Shown one piece after another: positions 49,876 to 59,809 of a stretch of 61,749 nt of DNA. A program made the translations under genes and the position numbers. Below the pieces are notes generated by a model. It was not told the DNA's origin and searched no databases. It worked only from the letters and a program-made list of their open reading frames with translations. Every line of letters begins with the position of its first letter. Position 1 is the stretch's first letter. The stretch comes from Azoarcus sp. TTM-91 (GTDB lineage Bacteria > Pseudomonadota > Gammaproteobacteria > Burkholderiales > Rhodocyclaceae): NCBI RefSeq assembly GCF_012911025.1, contig NZ_WUEI01000021.1:1-61749 (forward strand), given 5' to 3'.

Positions 49876-51994
49876 GGGCGTGACCTCCAGAGGTCGGTGC
49901 GACGGCATCCGAGTGGCGCTCCAGCAACGCGGCGATGTCGTGCAACACCACCGTCACGCGCCGCACGTCATCCATCGCGGCGTGGGAGCGCGCCGGCAAA
50001 CGCGCCAGGCAAGTCGCCGCGCGACGGGCATGGCGCGCGGCCCGAGCGGGATCGCCGGCCAACTGGCGCATATGACGCAGCGGGCGCGCCACCACGCGCG
50101 GCCATTCGGCATCCAGTTGCGCCTCGCGCAGCCAGCGTCGCAGGCGCAGGACTTCCCGGCCCAGATGCAGGCTGCTCAACGCCTGGGCGATGGCACGATC
50201 CATCGCCTGCGGCTGCGTCCTGAGCAAGGCCCCGAGTTGCGCGATGCGATGCTGCTGGCGCCATTGCCAGGCTTGCGCATCGGCCGGCTCGCCGCGCAAG
50301 GTGCCCAGCGCCGCGTTGCGGATGCGTTGGTGCAAGCGCGTGGCGTCGCGCGCCCCGTTGCGCGGCAGCACGATCCTGAAGCCCAGCAGCGTGAAACACG
50401 TCGCCAGGATCCAGGCCACGGCGCCATTGAGGAACAGCGCGAAGTCGTAGCGCATCGGGTTGTCCGCCGCCGCAAGCGTGGTGAACGCCACCAGATAGGC
50501 CACACCCGCCAAGGCATGACGCGGCATCGTGGTGGCATACACGCCGGGCAGCCAGAACAGGCTCAGGATCACCAGCAGCAGCGGCAGGCCTGAGACGTGC
50601 GGCAGCACGATGAAGGTGCACAGGAAGGCCATCGCCACGGCGGCCACCGTGCCCTTGATGAATTCGACCGCACCCAGCGCGGGATTGGGCGCGGTGGACA
50701 GCAGCGCGCAAGCCGCCGCCAAGCCCGCCAGCATCATGTTGCCTTCCGTCCAGCCGGTGGCGATCCAGAAGGCGCCGCCCATCAGCACGGTCAGCAGGGC
50801 GCGTACGCCGTTCTGGAAAGCCGCCACCGTGTCGCGGTGGAAGGGCACGGACAGGCGCGCCGGCGTCGGCCTGGGTTGGTGGAAACGTTCGATGCCTTCG
50901 AGGGCTTGCCGGTAATCGTCGAGTTGCTCGATCAAGCGATCGCCCGCGATCATCAGCGCGGCCTGCCCGGCGGCATCGTCCACCGAGGTGGCGGTGAGCG
51001 CTGCCACCAGCCGGGCGCGCAACTCGGCCAGCCGCAGGATGGCAAGCGCCCTTCCGGCCGGGCCTGGTTCCCGCTCCAGCACCTGCCCGACCTCCCGCCA
51101 TGTCTGTTCCCAGCCCGGCTGCAACGCACTCAGCGCACCGGCGCCGCGTTCGCGCATGGGCGGCGCACCGCCCACCAGGGCGGAAAACAGCGACACCATC
51201 GTGTGTCGCACCGTGCCGGCTCGGTGGGCCAGGTCGGCGGACTCGGCCTTGCCCAGCGCCAACAGATCGTCCACGCCATACACCTCGGTGATGAGCGAGC
51301 GCCGTGCGGCATCCAGGGGCTGGGCGCCCGGTTCCGCGCCGCCCTGGATGGCCTGGTGATGCGTCGCCAGCACGCCTGCCGTGGCGGCCGCGAGGCGGTC
51401 GAGCAGCGCGGCCAGGCGGCTGTGCACGCTGCGGCTGCTGAACAGGGCCGAGACCAGCGCCAGGCAGACCACGCCGATCAGCACGGATGCGCCGCGCCCC
51501 ATCACCTGGTCGAAGGTGAGTTCCGGGTGCTGCATGGCGCCGTAGGCCGCCAGGCCCACGGTGTAGCCCGCCAGCGTGGCGCCATAGGCCCGGAAGTGAC
51601 GCAGCAGCGTCATGCCCACCACGCAAACGCCCAGCCACACGCCGAAACCGAGCAGGAACAGCCAGGGCATCTGGCCGCAGGCGCTCATCAGCACGAAGGC
51701 CGCCAGCATGCCGACCAGCGTGCCCAGCACCCGCCACACCCCCTTGCCGATCACACCGCCCTGGACGGGGTTGATGACGAGCAGCACGCTGGAAGCCGCC
51801 GCGTAGGGCGCATGCAGTTCCAGCAAATAGGCCACCACCAAAGCGAGGCAGGCGGCCAGGATGGAACGCATCACATAAGTCGCGCGCGGCGTCGTCAGAT
51901 CGAGATAAGGCAGCCCACGCGCAAGCTCCTCCCGAAACCGGGAAAGGCGTGGAGAGACGCACAAATCCGCGTCTGGTGCGTTCGTCGAATGCAC
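49865..51994 (-). CDS. FUSC-family aromatic acid efflux permease (AaeB-like)
   Basis: A 709-residue inner-membrane protein. The start is GTG 51994 with AAGGG seven bases upstream. It has the two-repeat FUSC layout: a first block of about six transmembrane segments (YVMRSILAACLALVVAYLLEL, SSVLLVINPVQGGVIGKGVWRVLGTLVGMLAAF in pattern), a cytoplasmic helical region of about 200 residues, a second transmembrane block (GVRALLTVLMGGAFWIATGW, NPALGAVEFIKGTVAAVAMAFL, LFWLPGVYATTM) and a C-terminal cytoplasmic region. AaeB exports hydroxybenzoates as an overflow valve, a useful function next to aromatic acid catabolism. Regulation is likely by the LysR protein at 52115 through the dyads directly upstream. 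Confidence 0.93.
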   Translation of the reverse strand: MHSTNAPDADLCVSPRLSRFREELARGLPYLDLTTPRATYVMRSILAACLALVVAYLLELHAPYAAASSVLLVINPVQGGVIGKGVWRVLGTLVGMLAAFVLMSACGQMPWLFLLGFGVWLGVCVVGMTLLRHFRAYGATLAGYTVGLAAYGAMQHPELTFDQVMGRGASVLIGVVCLALVSALFSSRSVHSRLAALLDRLAAATAGVLATHHQAIQGGAEPGAQPLDAARRSLITEVYGVDDLLALGKAESADLAHRAGTVRHTMVSLFSALVGGAPPMRERGAGALSALQPGWEQTWREVGQVLEREPGPAGRALAILRLAELRARLVAALTATSVDDAAGQAALMIAGDRLIEQLDDYRQALEGIERFHQPRPTPARLSVPFHRDTVAAFQNGVRALLTVLMGGAFWIATGWTEGNMMLAGLAAACALLSTAPNPALGAVEFIKGTVAAVAMAFLCTFIVLPHVSGLPLLLVILSLFWLPGVYATTMPRHALAGVAYLVAFTTLAAADNPMRYDFALFLNGAVAWILATCFTLLGFRIVLPRNGARDATRLHQRIRNAALGTLRGEPADAQAWQWRQQHRIAQLGALLRTQPQAMDRAIAQALSSLHLGREVLRLRRWLREAQLDAEWPRVVARPLRHMRQLAGDPARAARHARRAATCLARLPARSHAAMDDVRRVTVVLHDIAALLERHSDAVAPTSGGHAHAQ

Positions 51995-52006
51995 GATGCA
52001 GCCCTT

Positions 52007-52034
52007 CTACAGTGATCGATACGCATCACTGTAG
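52007..52034. promoter_or_regulatory. 28-base perfect inverted repeat before the FUSC gene
   Basis: CTACAGTGAT (52007-52016) and ATCACTGTAG (52025-52034) are perfect ten-base arms around CGATACGC. The site begins 13 bases upstream of the GTG start and abuts the AAGGG ribosome-binding sequence, so it lies in the transcribed leader or over the promoter. It could be an operator or an RNA hairpin. Confidence 0.75.
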
Positions 52035-52066
52035 GGAGGCCGAATCATTCCAAAAAGTGAATTTAT

Positions 52067-52084
52067 TGCAATCTAACGATTGCA
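52067..52084. promoter_or_regulatory. Perfect dyad TGCAATC-TAAC-GATTGCA, probable LysR site
   Basis: Perfect seven-base arms with a T-N16-A frame, between the FUSC and LysR genes. The half-site TGCAATC recurs at 53075-53081, just upstream of the LysR gene. Both positions fit control by that LysR protein. Confidence 0.6.
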
Positions 52085-52114
52085 CGATACGCACGCATGG
52101 CGGCGAACGCGCCG

Positions 52115-53047
52115 CTATGACTTGGCGCGCTTCGCCGCCTGCGCCTGGCTCTCGTTGCAGAGCATGTGAATGGTCCGCCGCAGCCATTGATGGGCCGGGT
52201 CGCCCTCCAGGCGCGGGTGCCAGGCCTGCGTCAGCAGCACCGTTTCCAGCGGTATCGGCAGGTCGAACAGGCGAATGTGCAGGCCCGCAGCCAGCGCGGT
52301 GCTGGCCAGATGCCGGGGCAAGGGCAACAGCAGATCCGAATCCTGCAATGCGAACAATGCGGTGTACGGATTGGGCACCACCAGGGCGACATGCCGGCGC
52401 AGTCCCTGCGCTTCCAGCGCGGCATCGACGGGCCCGGCGGCCCTGCCGCGCCGCGAGACGTTGATGTGCTCCCAGTGCGTGAGGCGTTCGGGCGTGATCT
52501 CCTCGTCGAAGATCGGATGGTGGGCGCGCGCGACGCCCACGAACGTGGTGGTGAACAGTGACTGCACGCGGATCTCCGGCCCCAGCTTGCGCGAGGCGCT
52601 GATGAACAGGTCGATGCGGCCGCTGCGCAGCGCCTCTTCGTCCACGTCGTCTTCCTCCGGCGAAAAGCGCAGCATCGCCCGCGGCATTTCCCGCGCCATC
52701 GCATCCAGCAGATAGCCCAGATGGATGCTCACGAACTCATCGGTGGCGCGGACGTTGAAGCGCCGGTCCAGCGATTTCAGGTCGATCTCGGCACTGGAGG
52801 CGAACACTTGCGAGGCCTGCTCGACCGCCACCCGTACCTGTTCGCGCAGTGCCAGCGCCTTGGGCGTGGGCATGAGTTTGCGGCCGACCTGGACGAACAC
52901 CGGGTCGCCCAGCGCCTCCCGGATGCGGCTCAAGGTGCGGCTCATCGCCGGCGCGCTCAGATGCATGCGGCGCGCGGCGCCGATGACGCTGCCCTCCTCC
53001 AGCAGCGCATCCAGCGCCAGCAGGAGATTGAGATCGGGACGTGGCAT
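52115..53047 (-). CDS. LysR family regulator of the efflux operon
   Basis: A 310-residue LysR protein encoded upstream of and in the same direction as the efflux genes. The helix-turn-helix is in DLNLLLALDALLEEGSVIGAARRMHLSAPAMSRTLSRIREALGDPVFVQ in pattern, a NodD/NahR-like arrangement. The effector domain includes RRFNVRATDEFVSIHLGYLLDA, MLRFSPEEDDVDEEALRSGRIDLFI and TALFALQDSDLLLPLPRHLA. The usual AaeR arrangement is divergent from aaeXAB. Here it is co-directional with 120 bases between, which contain two strong dyads. Confidence 0.92.
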   Translation of the reverse strand: MPRPDLNLLLALDALLEEGSVIGAARRMHLSAPAMSRTLSRIREALGDPVFVQVGRKLMPTPKALALREQVRVAVEQASQVFASSAEIDLKSLDRRFNVRATDEFVSIHLGYLLDAMAREMPRAMLRFSPEEDDVDEEALRSGRIDLFISASRKLGPEIRVQSLFTTTFVGVARAHHPIFDEEITPERLTHWEHINVSRRGRAAGPVDAALEAQGLRRHVALVVPNPYTALFALQDSDLLLPLPRHLASTALAAGLHIRLFDLPIPLETVLLTQAWHPRLEGDPAHQWLRRTIHMLCNESQAQAAKRAKS

Positions 53048-53263
53048 GGCGGCCCCTCTTTGGATTTACCTTAATGCAATCATAGGTTCTTTTGAATAAC
53101 GACAAAAACATGCAATGGAGAGCCCCCGCGGCCATTGCATGTTTCCCATACCCCTCCACGGCTGGGTACCGCCGCACGATCTGCAGCCCAGCCGCTGCGG
53201 CACCAGAACGTTGAGCCGCCAGGCCTGAACGCGAAGCAGCGCACCGCGTCCGGCGGACAATGA
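53048..53263. other. Spacer between efflux island and third Liv operon
   Basis: AT-rich promoter DNA of the LysR gene lies at 53060-53115 and includes the half-site TGCAATC at 53075-53081. From 53130 the composition returns to GC-rich, without a gene. Confidence 0.45.
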
Positions 53264-53289
53264 AAAACGCGCTCCGGGGAGCGCGTTTT
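53264..53289 (-). terminator. Bidirectional terminator after the third Liv operon
   Basis: AAAACGCGCTCC (53264-53275) pairs with GGAGCGCGTTTT (53278-53289). On the minus strand the stem ends in T's and follows the substrate-binding gene stop (53314) by about 25 bases. Confidence 0.85.
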
Positions 53290-53313
53290 CGTTTGCTGCG
53301 ACAGGAGCAGGAA

Positions 53314-54492
53314 TTACTGCTTGGGCACGCGGCGGTCCAGCAACGTCCATTCGCCCTTCTTCACTTCGAGGATGTAGATGGGCTTCACCGCATCGCCGTC
53401 GGCGTCGAAGGTGATGCCGCCTTCCAGCGCCGGGAAGTCCTTCAACTTGACCAACTCGTCGCGGATCACCTTGCGCTCGTCGGCCAGCTTGTCGGCGGCG
53501 CCGCCGACCTTGCCGTTGCGCATGGCTTCGGCATACAGGTAGACGATGTCGTAGCTCGCCGCGTCCATCTGGTTGGGCACGGTGCGGGTCAGGCCGGCGG
53601 CCTTGGCGCGGGTGGAGAACTCGGCGGTGAACTTCTTCGCCTTGTCGTCGTAGTCCTTGAAGAAGGTGGTGCCTATGGTCATGGTCTCGCCGGCGCCGTC
53701 CATGCGTTGCGGCAGGTCGGGGTCGGCGATGGTGGTACCGCCGATGAGGCGGGCCTGCACGCCCTGCCGCTTCATTTCCTTGGCCAGGTTGATGGCGGCT
53801 TCCGGCGGTGCGCCGACGCCGATCACGTCAGGCTTGATGGCAACCAGACGAGACACTTGCGGCGACAGGTCGAAGGCCTTGTACTGGAAATCCACTTCGC
53901 CCTTCACCGGGATCTTGTATTCGCCGAACAGCTTGGGGAACACCGCGGTGCCCATGGACTTGGACACGGTGTCGTCGGTGGCGTAGGCGATGGCGCCGGT
54001 AGCGTGCGGCAAGCCCTTCTCCTTGATGGAGGTGAGCACTTCGTTCACCACCCGGCCTTCGTCGGTGGTGTTGCGGAAGCCGAAGCTGAAGCCCTTGCCC
54101 AGGCCGGGCGCGGAGGAGCTCATCGCCATCTGGGCAATGCCCAGGCGCTCGCCCACCGGGAAGGAAACCTTCACCTCGCTGGAGCTGAAGGGGCCGATGA
54201 TGGCCAGCGCCTTGTCGTCCTCGGCGAAGCGGCGCACCGCCAGCGTGGCTTGCTTGGGATCGCCGCCGGTATCGAACTTCACCACCTTGATCTGCTTGCC
54301 ATTGACGCCGCCAGCCTTGTTGATTTCCTCGACCGCCATGTCCACCGCAATCTCGTTGGTATTGGCGAGGCTCACGTAGGGGCCGGTCTTGGCCATCGCC
54401 AGGCCGAGGACGAGGTCGGCGGCATGCGCCACGGTCGCACCGAACATCGAGACCGCGGCCAGGGCCAGGGTCGCTTTTCTCATTTGCAGCAT
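53314..54492 (-). CDS. Branched-chain amino acid-type ABC transporter substrate-binding protein
   Basis: A 392-residue protein from ATG 54492. The signal peptide is RKATLALAAVSMFGATVAHA, cut before ADLVLGLAM. It follows the Peripla_BP_6 pattern: NEIAVDMAVEEINKAGGVNGKQIKVVKFD, LAIIGPFSSSEVKVSFPVGE, VVNEVLTSIKEKGLPHATGAIAYATDD in pattern, and GGITFDADGDAVKPIYILEVKKGEW near the C-terminus. It is last in its operon, after livH, livM, livG and livF. The three binding proteins in the window differ clearly from one another, so each probably binds a different ligand. Confidence 0.94.
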   Translation of the reverse strand: MLQMRKATLALAAVSMFGATVAHAADLVLGLAMAKTGPYVSLANTNEIAVDMAVEEINKAGGVNGKQIKVVKFDTGGDPKQATLAVRRFAEDDKALAIIGPFSSSEVKVSFPVGERLGIAQMAMSSSAPGLGKGFSFGFRNTTDEGRVVNEVLTSIKEKGLPHATGAIAYATDDTVSKSMGTAVFPKLFGEYKIPVKGEVDFQYKAFDLSPQVSRLVAIKPDVIGVGAPPEAAINLAKEMKRQGVQARLIGGTTIADPDLPQRMDGAGETMTIGTTFFKDYDDKAKKFTAEFSTRAKAAGLTRTVPNQMDAASYDIVYLYAEAMRNGKVGGAADKLADERKVIRDELVKLKDFPALEGGITFDADGDAVKPIYILEVKKGEWTLLDRRVPKQ

Positions 54493-54573
54493 GGGGAACA
54501 CCTCTCTGTTAGTCCAACAAGTCCAACACACCGAAGAAAGCGGCAGCCCGTGGGGGAGCGGGCTGCGCGTCCG

Positions 54574-55299
<726 letters not shown>

Positions 55300-55300
55300 G

Positions 55301-56113
55301 TCATTCTTCCTCGCTGCCCAGGTAGGCCTCGCGCACCTGCGGCACCTGGCGCACTTCGTCCAGCGTGCCCTCGGCGATCTTGCGGCCGAAGTTGAGCACC
55401 ACCACGTGCTCGCAGATCTCGCCAACGAAGGGCATGTCGTGCTCCACCACCAGCAGGCTGGTGCCACGGCTGGCGAGCAGGCGCAGATGGGCGAGCAGAT
55501 CCTGGGTTTCGGTGGGGTTGAGGCCGGCGGCCGGTTCGTCCAGCAGCAGCAGCGAGGGGCTGGCCAGCGTCGCCCGCACCAGGTCGATGCGCTTGCGGAT
55601 GCCGTAGGCCAGCGCGCCCACCGTCTGCTGGGCGTAGGCGCCCAGGCCGCATTCGTCCAGCGCCTGCTGCGCCTCCTTCCACCAGCGGTGTTTCGGCATC
55701 AGGCGGAAGGGGCTGAACAGCGCGCCCAGGCCCTGCGCCCGCACGTGCTGGCCGATCAGCAGGTTCTCGATCACCGTCAGGTGCTGCATCAGGCGGATGT
55801 TCTGGAAGCTGCGCGCCACGCCGGCATGAATGCGGCGGCGGGAAGGCACGCCGGTGATGTCCCGGCCATTCACCAGCACCGTGCCGGCGGTGGGCGTATA
55901 AACGCCGGACACCAGGTTGAACACCGTGGTCTTGCCCGCGCCGTTGGGGCCGATCAGCGCGGTGGCCTTGCCGCGCGGGGCGGCGAAGCTGAGGTCGCCG
56001 ATCACCTCCAGGCCGCCGAAGGATTTCGACAGGCCGCGCACTTCCAACGCGTAGTCACCGGCCGCAGAACCAGCCATCGCGCCGGCATTGCCCAGGGTTG
56101 CCGTCGCGCTCAT
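55301..56113 (-). CDS. livG: Liv-type ABC transporter ATPase LivG
   Basis: A 270-residue ATPase from ATG 56113. The first 30 residues are alanine/serine/glycine-rich and precede LEVRGLSKSFGGLEVIGDL. It has ALIGPNGAGKTTVFNLVSGV, RSFQNIRLMQHLTVIENLLIGQH, the signature ALAYGIRKRIDLVRATLA, LLLLDEPAAGLNP and VEHDMPFVGEICEH. It overlaps livM by ATGA. Confidence 0.94.
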   Translation of the reverse strand: MSATATLGNAGAMAGSAAGDYALEVRGLSKSFGGLEVIGDLSFAAPRGKATALIGPNGAGKTTVFNLVSGVYTPTAGTVLVNGRDITGVPSRRRIHAGVARSFQNIRLMQHLTVIENLLIGQHVRAQGLGALFSPFRLMPKHRWWKEAQQALDECGLGAYAQQTVGALAYGIRKRIDLVRATLASPSLLLLDEPAAGLNPTETQDLLAHLRLLASRGTSLLVVEHDMPFVGEICEHVVVLNFGRKIAEGTLDEVRQVPQVREAYLGSEEE

Positions 56114-56952
56114 TGCTGCACTCCTTGCTTGCGGCCGCCCAGGCTGCGCAGCAGGGAGGCGGTGAGCAGCCCCTGCGGACGCAGCAGCATCATCAGGATG
56201 ATGAGCGCGGCGAAGATCACGTAGCGCCACTGGTCGCTGGCCCGCAGCGCTTCCGGCAGCAGGGTGAAGAACACCGCGCCCACCAGCGGCCCGAGCACCG
56301 TCTGCGTACCGCCCAGCAGCACGTAGAGCACGGTGAACACGCTCAGCAGCACGTTGAAGTGCTGGGCTTCGATGAAGCTGTAATGGTGGCCGTAGAGCGC
56401 GCCGCCGAAGCCGGCGACCATGGCGCCGATGGCGAAGGCGGAGATCTGCATGCCGCGCACGTTCACGCCCATCAGGTCGGTCACCGTGGCGTCGTTCTTG
56501 ATCGCGGTGAGGTAGAGCCCATAGCGGGTGCGGGACAGGAACACCATCAGCAGCACCACGCCGGCGGCGCAGGCCACCACCACCATGGGCGACACGTATT
56601 CGCTCACCGGGTAACCGGCGGCCGCGCCCACCACTTCGAGGTTGAGGAATACCGCGGCGATGATCTGCCCCAGCGCGAAGGTCGCCAGCGCCAGGTAGAT
56701 GCCGTGGGTGCGCAGCACCGGCACCGCCACCACCGTCGCCAGCAGGCAGGAGGCGAGCGCGCCGGCCGGCACGCTGGCCAGCATGGACCAGCCCAGCTCG
56801 TTGCTGAGGTAGGCCGAGGTGTAGGCGCCTATCGCCATGAAACCGGCGATGCCAAGGTTGAGCTGGCCGGCCGCCATCGGCAGATAGACCGAATAGGCCG
56901 CGATGACGTTGAAGGCCAGGAAGACGAGAACGCCGGTCTGGTAGCCGCTCAT
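56110..56952 (-). CDS. livM: Branched-chain-type ABC permease LivM
   Basis: A 280-residue permease from ATG 56952: AAYSVYLPMAAGQLNLGIAGFMAIGAYTSAYL, the coupling loop YGLYLTAIKNDATVTDLMGVNVRGMQ and VLYVLLGGTQTVLGPLVGAVFF. It overlaps livG by ATGA and couples to livH by TAATG. Confidence 0.94.
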   Translation of the reverse strand: MSGYQTGVLVFLAFNVIAAYSVYLPMAAGQLNLGIAGFMAIGAYTSAYLSNELGWSMLASVPAGALASCLLATVVAVPVLRTHGIYLALATFALGQIIAAVFLNLEVVGAAAGYPVSEYVSPMVVVACAAGVVLLMVFLSRTRYGLYLTAIKNDATVTDLMGVNVRGMQISAFAIGAMVAGFGGALYGHHYSFIEAQHFNVLLSVFTVLYVLLGGTQTVLGPLVGAVFFTLLPEALRASDQWRYVIFAALIILMMLLRPQGLLTASLLRSLGGRKQGVQQ

Positions 56953-57824
56953 TACAGTTTCTCCCGCGAGATCGGACGGCCCAGCAGGCCGGCGGGGCGC
57001 ACGATCAGCACCAGCAGCAGGAAGCCGTACACCAGGATGTTCACCACGTCGGCGCCGAAGAAGTAGATCGACAGCACCTCCACCAGGCCGATGAGCAGGC
57101 CGCCGACGATGGCGCCCCAGATCGACCCCATGCCGCCGACGATCATCGCCGCCACGCCCTTGAAGCCAATGTTCTCGCCCATGAAGGGCGACACCTGCAG
57201 GTAGTTGAGCGCGAACAGGATGCCGCCGAGGGCGGTGAACACCGCGCTGAAGACGAAGACACAGGGCACCAGGCGGGCGAGGTTGATGCCGAGGATTTCC
57301 GCGGTGTCGCGGTTCTCGGCGATGGCGCGCAGGCGGCGGCCGGTGTTGGTGGTCTTGAGGAACCAGGACAGCCACAGCACCACGCCGACCGCGATCAGGA
57401 AGCTGATGAGCTGGGCGGTGCCGATGATGAGGCCGCCGAAGCGCAGGTTGAAGTCGGGAATCAGCGCCGGGAAGGACTGCTGGTCCGAGCCCCACTTCAC
57501 GATCACCAGGTTCTCCATCAGCACCAGGAAACCCAGCGAGCTCACCAGCGGCAGCTCCGGATCGGCGTTGCGCATGGGCTTGTAGGAGAGTTGCTCCACC
57601 AGCAGCGACACCGCGGCGGCGGCCAGCAGCGCCGCCAGCATCGCCAGGCTCCAGTGCCAGCCGGCGCCCAGCAGCGCCCAGGTCAGCACGCCGCCGAGCA
57701 TGAACAACCCCGGCAGGGAGAAGTTGAGGAAGTTCAGGATGCCTATGGCGAGCGTGAAGGAGACGGCGATCAAGACATAGATGCCCCCCAACATCAGCCC
57801 GTTAATCAGCTGTTGCCAGATCAT
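56952..57824 (-). CDS. livH: Branched-chain-type ABC permease LivH
   Basis: A 290-residue permease, first gene of the third Liv operon: INGLMLGGIYVLIAVSFTLAIGILNFLNFSLPGLFML, NTGRRLRAIAENRDTAEILGINL (ATPase-contact loop) and GVAAMIVGGMGSIWGAIVGGLLIGL. A dyad matching the HpaB-type operon site lies about 75-90 bases upstream of its start (57898-57916), implying common regulation. Confidence 0.94.
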   Translation of the reverse strand: MIWQQLINGLMLGGIYVLIAVSFTLAIGILNFLNFSLPGLFMLGGVLTWALLGAGWHWSLAMLAALLAAAAVSLLVEQLSYKPMRNADPELPLVSSLGFLVLMENLVIVKWGSDQQSFPALIPDFNLRFGGLIIGTAQLISFLIAVGVVLWLSWFLKTTNTGRRLRAIAENRDTAEILGINLARLVPCVFVFSAVFTALGGILFALNYLQVSPFMGENIGFKGVAAMIVGGMGSIWGAIVGGLLIGLVEVLSIYFFGADVVNILVYGFLLLVLIVRPAGLLGRPISREKL

Positions 57825-58334
57825 ACGATCCTCTCTCTGCGGGGAGCCGGTGCAGCGTCGAGGCTGCCCTTTTCCACCAGGGTGACTAACTTAATTTGCT
57901 TTATTGCAAAGCTATTTTTCCGTAACTATATCCGGGGAAAAGCCTCGGAGGAAAGGGGTAATACGCTTTTTTTGCCCGGCCCCGGCACGCCAGCCGGGAG
58001 CGCCCTTTTTTGGGGCGATAGCGCGTTTTCCTGGCCTCAATCCGGTGCATGCCAAAAGGGTTTTCCGGTCGATTCCAGCCGCTGTCTCGACAGGACGAAG
58101 CAGGCAAGACCCCACCACTGAAGCAGTCTTTTGCACCGCAACAATGGCGGGATCAAAAGCCTTTCCGATCAAGGCGTTCAAGGGCCCACGAACGACGCCG
58201 ATGGCATTAACTCCGCCCCAGCTGCGGCCTGGACACCCCTGTCTTATATAAGTGTTTTCCACAGTGCGGATGTTCACACTGCCCGCGCGCCATTGATGGG
58301 CAAATAATCCGCGGCTCCTGTAGAGGAGACATCC
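57825..58334. other. Divergent spacer between third Liv operon and dctA
   Basis: No gene is supported. The part 57880-57960 is AT-rich and contains the operator-like site described separately. Near 58242 the plus strand has TTATATAAG, a possible -10 for dctA, about 90 bases from its GTG. Just after it CAGTG and CACTG form a weak dyad (58262-58281). No sigma54 site of the kind expected for dctA in rhizobia is visible. Confidence 0.45.
57898..57916 (-). promoter_or_regulatory. Operator-like site shared with the HpaB-type operon
   Basis: Read on the minus strand it is AATAGCTTTGCAATAAAGC, continuing AAATT. It matches the site at 44225-44244 in the arms TAGCTT and AAGC and in the GCAA core, with equal spacing. 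The inner dyad is GCTTT-N5-AAAGC. Confidence 0.6.
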
Positions 58335-59681
58335 GTGGTCAAGAAAGCGATCTATCGTTCCCTGTACTTTCAGGTCATCGTCGCCATTACGATCGGCGTG
58401 CTGCTGGGGCACTTCTATCCGGAGACCGGCACCGCCATGAAGCCGCTCGGCGACGGCTTCATCAAGCTCATCAAGATGATCATCGCCCCGATCATCTTCT
58501 GCACCGTGGTCGTCGGCATCGCCGGCATGGAAGACATGAAGAAGGTGGGCAAGACGGGCGGCCTCGCCCTGCTCTACTTCGAAGTGGTCAGCTCCATCGC
58601 CCTCATCGTCGGCCTCATCATCGTCAACGTGGTGAAGCCCGGCGCCGGCATGAACATCGACCCGGCCTCGCTGGATACCAAGGCCATCGCCTCCTACACC
58701 GCGCCGGGCGCGATGCAGAGCACCACCGACTTCCTGCTGCATGTGATTCCCAGCACGGTGGTGGATGCCTTCGCCAAGGGCGAGATCCTGCAGGTGCTGC
58801 TGTTCTCGGTGATGTTCGGCTTCGCCCTGCACCGCTTCGGCGGCCGCGGCACCCTGGTGTTCGACTTCATCGAGAAGTTCTCCCACGTGCTGTTCGGCAT
58901 CGTCGGCTACATCATGAAGGTGGCCCCGATCGGTGCCTTCGGCGCGATGGCCTTCACCATCGGCAAGTACGGCGTCGGCACGCTGGCCGAGCTGGGCAAG
59001 CTGATGGCGACCTTCTACCTCACCTGCCTGGTCTTCATCTTCGGCGTGCTGGGCACCATCGCCCGCAGCCACGGCTTCTCGGTGTGGAAGCTGATCCGCT
59101 ACATCAAGGAAGAGCTGCTGATCGTGCTCGGCACCTCGTCCTCCGAATCGGCGCTGCCGCGCATCATGGCCAAGATGGAGAACCTGGGCTGCAACAAGTC
59201 CACCGTTGGCCTGGTGATCCCCACCGGCTACTCCTTCAACCTCGACGGCACCTCCATCTACCTGACGATGGCGGCGGTGTTCATCGCCCAAGCCACCAAC
59301 ACGCCGATGGACATCACCCAGCAGGTCACCCTGCTGCTGGTGCTGCTGCTGACCTCCAAGGGCGCGGCGGGCGTGACCGGCAGCGGCTTCATCGTACTGG
59401 CGGCGACGCTGTCGGCGGTGGGCGGCATTCCGGTGGCCGGCCTGGCGCTGATCCTGGGCATAGACCGCTTCATGTCCGAAGCCCGCGCGCTGACCAACCT
59501 GATCGGCAACAGCGTGGCCACCATCGTCGTCGCCAAGTGGTGCAAGGAGCTGGACGAAGAGCGCCTGCAGGCCCACCTGAACAACGAGACCGAGGAAGAA
59601 GCCAGCTCGCCGGAAATGATCGTGCTCGACGCCGAGGAGTCCCACATGAACGTGGTGCGCCCGGAAGCCCGCTCGGCCTGA
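58335..59681 (+). CDS. dctA: C4-dicarboxylate transporter DctA
   Basis: A 448-residue member of the DAACS family (glutamate/aspartate/dicarboxylate:cation symporters). The GTG start follows GAGGAG. Conserved blocks are [52 protein letters not shown] (serine-rich hairpin loop), [26 protein letters not shown] and [48 protein letters not shown], all in pattern. It imports succinate, fumarate and malate. It has its own terminator and no DctB/DctD genes beside it. Confidence 0.96.
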   Translation: MVKKAIYRSLYFQVIVAITIGVLLGHFYPETGTAMKPLGDGFIKLIKMIIAPIIFCTVVVGIAGMEDMKKVGKTGGLALLYFEVVSSIALIVGLIIVNVVKPGAGMNIDPASLDTKAIASYTAPGAMQSTTDFLLHVIPSTVVDAFAKGEILQVLLFSVMFGFALHRFGGRGTLVFDFIEKFSHVLFGIVGYIMKVAPIGAFGAMAFTIGKYGVGTLAELGKLMATFYLTCLVFIFGVLGTIARSHGFSVWKLIRYIKEELLIVLGTSSSESALPRIMAKMENLGCNKSTVGLVIPTGYSFNLDGTSIYLTMAAVFIAQATNTPMDITQQVTLLLVLLLTSKGAAGVTGSGFIVLAATLSAVGGIPVAGLALILGIDRFMSEARALTNLIGNSVATIVVAKWCKELDEERLQAHLNNETEEEASSPEMIVLDAEESHMNVVRPEARSA

Positions 59682-59712
59682 GCCCGCCCTCTACCCGATA
59701 TCGACCCCGGAG

Positions 59713-59749
59713 TCGGCCCCGCGGCGCGCAAGCCCGCGGGGCCGATTTT
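59713..59749 (+). terminator. Terminator of dctA
   Basis: TCGGCCCCGCG (59713-59723) pairs with CGCGGGGCCGA (59735-59745), followed by TTTTC. It lies 31 bases after the stop. Confidence 0.85.
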
Positions 59750-59809
59750 CATTCGGGGCGGGATCCGGCACGCGCAGGCCGGAGCATGCCGCCGGCTGCT
59801 GGCTACCAA

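Noticed and set aside
58201..58334. Sigma54 promoter for dctA
   Set aside because: No GG-N10-GC with TGGCAC/TTGC similarity was found upstream. TGGCAT near 58201 is followed by CCGC, not TTGC.
57912..59645. 577-codon minus-strand frame opposite dctA
   Set aside because: The complementary strand encodes a complete, highly conserved DctA. The antisense product is compositionally odd and lacks domains.
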